Assembly (NCBI GenBank): GCA_964624625.1
Contig: CAZUXW010000001.1
Location: 1-64,000, forward strand
Direction of reading: 5' to 3'
DNA from: PALSA-1180 sp964624625
GTDB taxonomy: Bacteria > Oederibacteriota > Muellerivitia > Muellerivitales > Muellerivitaceae
DNA length: 64,000 nucleotides
Of the stretch, positions 60,477-64,000 are shown piece after piece. A program made the translations under genes and the position numbers. How positions within the stretch are numbered: position 1 is the stretch's first letter; each line of letters begins with the position of its first letter. Below the pieces are notes generated by a model. That model was not told the origin of the DNA. It saw only the letters and a program-made list of their open reading frames with translations, and searched no databases.

Positions 60477-60873
60477 AATTCACCTCGTCGGAAAGTTTTT
60501 TTGCTTTAACCCGCCATTCCTCCTCCGAAGCATATTGCGTCGCCACAATTTCAAGGAAGGGTATGGCTTGTTTACGAATCGCGACCACCGTGGAAGAATC
60601 GGATTTTATCTCGGCGCAATAGTACATGGCGGGGGCGCAAAGATCGGATCTTTCAGGATACATCTCATATAATTTTTGGTAAATTTCCACCGCCCGATCC
60701 CCGCTTCCCATGATGTTGCACCAGCGCCCGGCCCGGTACAAAACCAAGGGAGCGTCCGGATCCTTCGGATGCTCCGTGACCCAATTCACCGCTTGATCGG
60801 CGAGAATGGAACTGTTCATCGCCAGTATGAATAGAACAATGAGCCCCAGGGCCCCATATATTAGTTTTTTCAA
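60466..60873 (-). CDS. small membrane-anchored TPR-like protein
   Basis: A 135-residue protein with one N-terminal membrane helix (about 5-25, LIYGALGLIVLFILAM) and an outside domain of helix pairs resembling one or two TPRs (VLYRAGRWCNIMGSGDRAVEIYQ). The start is a TTG at 60873 with AAGGGGAG upstream; no ATG precedes the helix. The function is unknown. It lies between the PilT-TPR gene and the exported protein gene with tight spacing, so it is likely part of the same transcript. Confidence 0.75.
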   Translation of the reverse strand: MKKLIYGALGLIVLFILAMNSSILADQAVNWVTEHPKDPDAPLVLYRAGRWCNIMGSGDRAVEIYQKLYEMYPERSDLCAPAMYYCAEIKSDSSTVVAIRKQAIPFLEIVATQYASEEEWRVKAKKLSDEVNYVH

Positions 60874-60904
60874 CGCCGCTCCCCTTCAATCATTTTTAAG
60901 ATCA

Positions 60905-63208
60905 TCAGCTTATTTTCGAGAAAATACCGCTGAGGGTGCTTTTTTTAATTTTGGCTTCCTCAATCTTTTTCTGGGCCCTTTCATTGGAAGGATCGATCTC
61001 CAAGATCTTCTCCCAAATCCGCACCGCCTGGTCCATATCATTCTGGTCGAAGAATTGCTTTCCCTCGGCGTAAAGCTTCTCGGCGGATTGAAGGATCGTG
61101 GACTTCAGGGCCGCCATCTGCCGGACCACTTCCGGGTGCCCCGGGGACAGCCTTAAGACTTTGGTGTATTCCTTTTGGGCCAGCCCCAAATCGCCCGACT
61201 GCTGGGCGCCCCAAGCCGCCTGGTACATCTCGTTGATTTGCTGTTCCAGCATTTGACTGGACTTTTGCAAATAGGCGCTTAAATAGGCGTTGCCGTCCGC
61301 CTTCGACAACGCCTTCTTGAAAAACTCGATCGAGGTTTGGAAATCACTCCGGACATAACTGCGGACGCCCTGTTCAAACAAGTTTAAAATAGGTTCCTTC
61401 TCGGGGTTCGACTCCAAGCCTTCCACGCCGAACGAAAGAAGCTTGGCGATTCCCTGCTGGAGATAACGGGCCACGTCCTCCAGTTCCGAATTTAAATCGT
61501 AGGCCTTGTTCCAGGATACCAGCGCCCCCAATAAATCCCCCGCTTTATACAGCTCGATGGCCCCTTGATTGAGCGAGTCAGCCTTGGCTTTCGCCTGTTC
61601 TTTTTGCAGGCTGTTTTTCAAATCCCTTTGAAGGACTCCCACCTGCTCATTTTGCGGATCCAAAACCAGGGCTTGGTTCACCTGGGCCAGGGCGTTGGCG
61701 AGGTCATTTTGCTGCTGTAACGCAAGGGCGCTTTGGTAAAGTTCACGGGCCTTCGTCCGGTTATCCAATTCTTCCTGGATGGATTTGATATAGGCCTGGG
61801 CCTGCTTATTTTCCGGATCGGACTCCAGGGCTTTTTGGAATTCCATGATAGCCGCCTGGTGTTTCCCCTCCCGGTACATTTGAAGGGCTGATTTGATCAC
61901 CGACGAGGAGTCCTTCTTTTTTTCCGTCTTATCCTCCAATTCCCTTAACCGGGCCATCAAGGTGTTTCCCTCTTTATGGTCAGGGACCTCTTGGAGGACT
62001 CTTTTGATCTCGGCCCTGGCCTCGTCATAACGGCGTTTTTCGAAATATTCCTGGGCCCTCTTCAACCAACCGCTGACCCGATCCTTTTGCTGGGCGGTTT
62101 CCATTTGGGAAATAAGCGATTGGGCCGAGGCGCGGGAAGAGGAGATGCCTTTCAGGCCCAGATCAATCTCGCTGGGGGAGTTCGCTTGCTCCATCGCGCT
62201 TTCCCTCGTGATGAGCCCCTTGCGGACCAATTCGATCAAGGATTGGTCGAAGGTCTGCATTCCATATTGGCTGTGGCCTTCGGCGATGAACCCGCGGATA
62301 TGGCTGATCTTGCCCTCCGCGATGAGGGACTTAATGGTCGGCGTGGCGATCATGATCTCGGCCGCCGGAACAACCCCCACCCCGTCCGCTTTGCTCACCA
62401 ACCGCTGGGAGATGACGGCCCTCATGGTGTTGGAAAGCTGGATCCGAATCTGATTTTGCTGCGCAGGCGCGAAGAAGTCCAAAATACGCTCCATGGTTTG
62501 GACCGTGTCCATGGTATGGAGGGTGGACAGCACCAAGTGGCCCGTTTCGGCCGCGGAGATGGCGGCCGAAACCGTCTCCACGTCGCGCATTTCCCCGATC
62601 AGGATGATATCCGGATCCTGGCGCAGGACGTACTTCAACGCCGACTTGAAACTTTCCGTATCGAGCCCCACTTCCCTTTGGGTGATACTGGATTTTTTAT
62701 CGTGGTGGACGAACTCAATGGGATCCTCGACCGTGACAATGTGGGCGGCCCGATTCATGTTCATTTCATTAATCAAGGCGGCGAGGGTGGTTGATTTTCC
62801 CGATCCCGTGATGCCGGTCACGAGAATAAGGCCGCGCTGTTCCATGGCGATTTGCTTTAGGACCGCCGTGGGCATGTTGATGTCCTCAATTTTGGGGATA
62901 TGCTGGGGGATGACCCGCATAATGATCTCAGGCAGGCCCCTCTGCCACATGGCGTTGGTCCTAAACCGGGCCAATCCTTCCACCGCGTAAGCCAGGTCGA
63001 CCTCACGGTGATCCTCAAAAAAAGTTTTTTGTTGTTTCTCGTCCATGAGGAAAGAGGCCACTTCGGCTAATTCCTGGGGGGTCAAGGGGGTCTCGCTCTG
63101 CGGGGTCAGGTCGCCGTCAATCCGGAAAAGGGGCGGGGCGCCGGCTTTCATGTGAACATCGGAGGCCTTCTTTTCCACCATGGAAACAAGAACTTGTTGG
63201 AGATCCAT
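60905..63208 (-). CDS. pilT: PilT-type pilus retraction ATPase fused to TPR domain
   Basis: A 767-residue protein. Residues 1-375 are a PilT/PilU ATPase: N-terminal PAS-like domain (ASDVHMKAGAPPLFRIDG), Walker A 131-140 (TGITGSGKST), Asp box 159-165 (TVEDPIE), Walker B 199-208 (PDIILIGEMR) and His box 222-231 (TGHLVLSTLH). It lacks a separate stop, and residues about 385-767 are TPR-like helical repeats (for example AQEYFEKRRYDEARAEIKRV and ALQQQNDLANALAQVNQALV). The normal family length is about 350-370 residues, so the C-terminal half is an addition. It probably powers type IV pilus retraction, with the TPR part as docking surface. It is directly upstream of the chemosensory operon. Confidence 0.93.
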   Translation of the reverse strand: MDLQQVLVSMVEKKASDVHMKAGAPPLFRIDGDLTPQSETPLTPQELAEVASFLMDEKQQKTFFEDHREVDLAYAVEGLARFRTNAMWQRGLPEIIMRVIPQHIPKIEDINMPTAVLKQIAMEQRGLILVTGITGSGKSTTLAALINEMNMNRAAHIVTVEDPIEFVHHDKKSSITQREVGLDTESFKSALKYVLRQDPDIILIGEMRDVETVSAAISAAETGHLVLSTLHTMDTVQTMERILDFFAPAQQNQIRIQLSNTMRAVISQRLVSKADGVGVVPAAEIMIATPTIKSLIAEGKISHIRGFIAEGHSQYGMQTFDQSLIELVRKGLITRESAMEQANSPSEIDLGLKGISSSRASAQSLISQMETAQQKDRVSGWLKRAQEYFEKRRYDEARAEIKRVLQEVPDHKEGNTLMARLRELEDKTEKKKDSSSVIKSALQMYREGKHQAAIMEFQKALESDPENKQAQAYIKSIQEELDNRTKARELYQSALALQQQNDLANALAQVNQALVLDPQNEQVGVLQRDLKNSLQKEQAKAKADSLNQGAIELYKAGDLLGALVSWNKAYDLNSELEDVARYLQQGIAKLLSFGVEGLESNPEKEPILNLFEQGVRSYVRSDFQTSIEFFKKALSKADGNAYLSAYLQKSSQMLEQQINEMYQAAWGAQQSGDLGLAQKEYTKVLRLSPGHPEVVRQMAALKSTILQSAEKLYAEGKQFFDQNDMDQAVRIWEKILEIDPSNERAQKKIEEAKIKKSTLSGIFSKIS

Positions 63209-63297
63209 TCCGACTCCCGTAAGCGTGTAAAAGCGTGGTTATCAACCAAGCCATTATAACAATAGAAACGGGGGAAAAACCCAATAATTTGAGCTTT

Positions 63298-63999
63298 TCA
63301 GGGCTTGGGCTCCTTTTCCTCAAGGGCGGTTTGGCGGACAATGGCGGCCAAAAAGGAAAGGCCTTTCCCCCCCCACCGCTTTTCAAGAGCCTCATATTCG
63401 GCCTGGGTTTTAGGGCCGACCGCCGGTTTAATCCCTAAAGCCTGAAATTGCCTGGTTTTTAAAATCTTGTTATTCCATTCCCCGCCATCCCCGGAAAGAG
63501 CCCTAATCTGTTCATAGGTTTGGATCGCCCGTTGGTAATCCCCCTCCAACAAAAAAGCGTTAGCCAGGTTGATGTAACTCGGCAGATAACCCCTATCCTT
63601 TTGGATCGCCAGCAGGCAAAAACGCCTGGCGACAGAGGGAAAACCCATCCTGCCGGCGGCGACGGCTAAATTATTATAGATGTTAGGGGGATCCTCGAAC
63701 GCTAAGCCTTTCTCGAACAGCCAAAACCTGCCGTCCCCATCCTCATCGGCCCCAAAACTTTCCGCGGGAATAAAAAATTGATCGGCGTAATAAAGATATA
63801 TTTCGTTCGACGAAAAATCCAATCCCCTTGAACTCTTGAACTCCGCTATTCCGCGGAGCCTTTGAGAAGCCGCCTTTCCCCGGATTTCCTCGAATGACTT
63901 TCGCGCTCCGGGCCGGGACGCCTCCCATCGAAAAACCAGTCCCTCCGGAACCCAGGAACCGCCGAAGGAATCAAAAACACCCTCCCACTTCGTCCTTTG
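63298..63999 (-). CDS. TPR-containing protein, C-terminal fragment
   Basis: The frame is open from the right edge of the window to the stop at 63298, so about 233 C-terminal residues are visible and the start is outside. The last 130 residues contain two or three TPR-like helix pairs (NLAVAAGRMGFPSVARRFCL; NLANAFLLEGDYQRAIQTYE). The preceding part (WVPEGLVFRWEA, YLYYADQFF) is reminiscent of the end of large membrane proteins of the DUF2723 type, but I cannot confirm this. Function unassigned. It lies about 90 bases upstream of the PilT-TPR gene on the same strand. Confidence 0.6.
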   Translation of the reverse strand, partial: QRTKWEGVFDSFGGSWVPEGLVFRWEASRPGARKSFEEIRGKAASQRLRGIAEFKSSRGLDFSSNEIYLYYADQFFIPAESFGADEDGDGRFWLFEKGLAFEDPPNIYNNLAVAAGRMGFPSVARRFCLLAIQKDRGYLPSYINLANAFLLEGDYQRAIQTYEQIRALSGDGGEWNNKILKTRQFQALGIKPAVGPKTQAEYEALEKRWGGKGLSFLAAIVRQTALEEKEPKP

Positions 64000-64000
64000 A

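Overview
The window comes from a Gram-negative, lipid A-making bacterium with roughly 55-60 % GC. It probably belongs to an uncultivated candidate phylum around the FCB/Omnitrophota/Elusimicrobiota/FCPU426 groups. This placement is inferred from the LpxC-FabZ fusion, LpxI in place of LpxH, a SprA-like giant outer-membrane protein beside an FN3 protein with a FlgD-like C-terminal domain, and many TPR proteins. No rRNA or other phylogenetic marker is present to settle it. Almost everything is on the minus strand; only an ArgC fragment at the left edge and the lptF-lptG pair are on plus. Coding is dense and no gene-free stretch exceeds about 280 bases.

0-10 kb: the end of argC, an AT-rich TPR lipoprotein-like gene that looks foreign, a Rieske protein translationally coupled to lnt, a LacI-type regulator, and a glycolytic/secretion cluster gap-(nfeD-SPFH)-pgk-tpiA-secG. 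10-23 kb: comF, a 1534-residue secreted FN3 protein, a 1974-residue SprA-like protein, and a LytS/LytTR two-component pair. 23-31 kb: envelope biogenesis, with lptF-lptG on plus and the divergent cluster skp-lpxD-lpxC/fabZ-lpxA-lpxI. 31-47 kb: two PilZ proteins, a beta-helix protein, tmRNA, a small ferredoxin, YjbQ, two DMT transporters, a JAMM protease next to a CysM-type cysteine synthase, eno, a DUF1015 protein, nrdR, argB, topA, dprA and a degenerate GGDEF protein.

47-64 kb: one long, tightly overlapping chemosensory operon. In transcription order it reads cheR, TPR, CheW-like fusion, TPR, P-II, cheY, cheC, cheD, cheW, cheY, cheB, cheA, cheC. Upstream on the same strand is a PilT ATPase fused to a long TPR domain, with two small envelope-associated proteins. 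No methyl-accepting receptor is in the window. The combination suggests a type IV pilus-linked chemosensory system with TPR scaffolds and a P-II metabolite sensor built in. This is the most unusual system in the window.

Short inverted-repeat elements of several families sit between genes, mainly from 24 to 43 kb. They supply parts of reading frames or stop codons and in one case separate a ribosome-binding site from its start codon. Several genes use GTG or TTG starts, each with a reason given in its entry.
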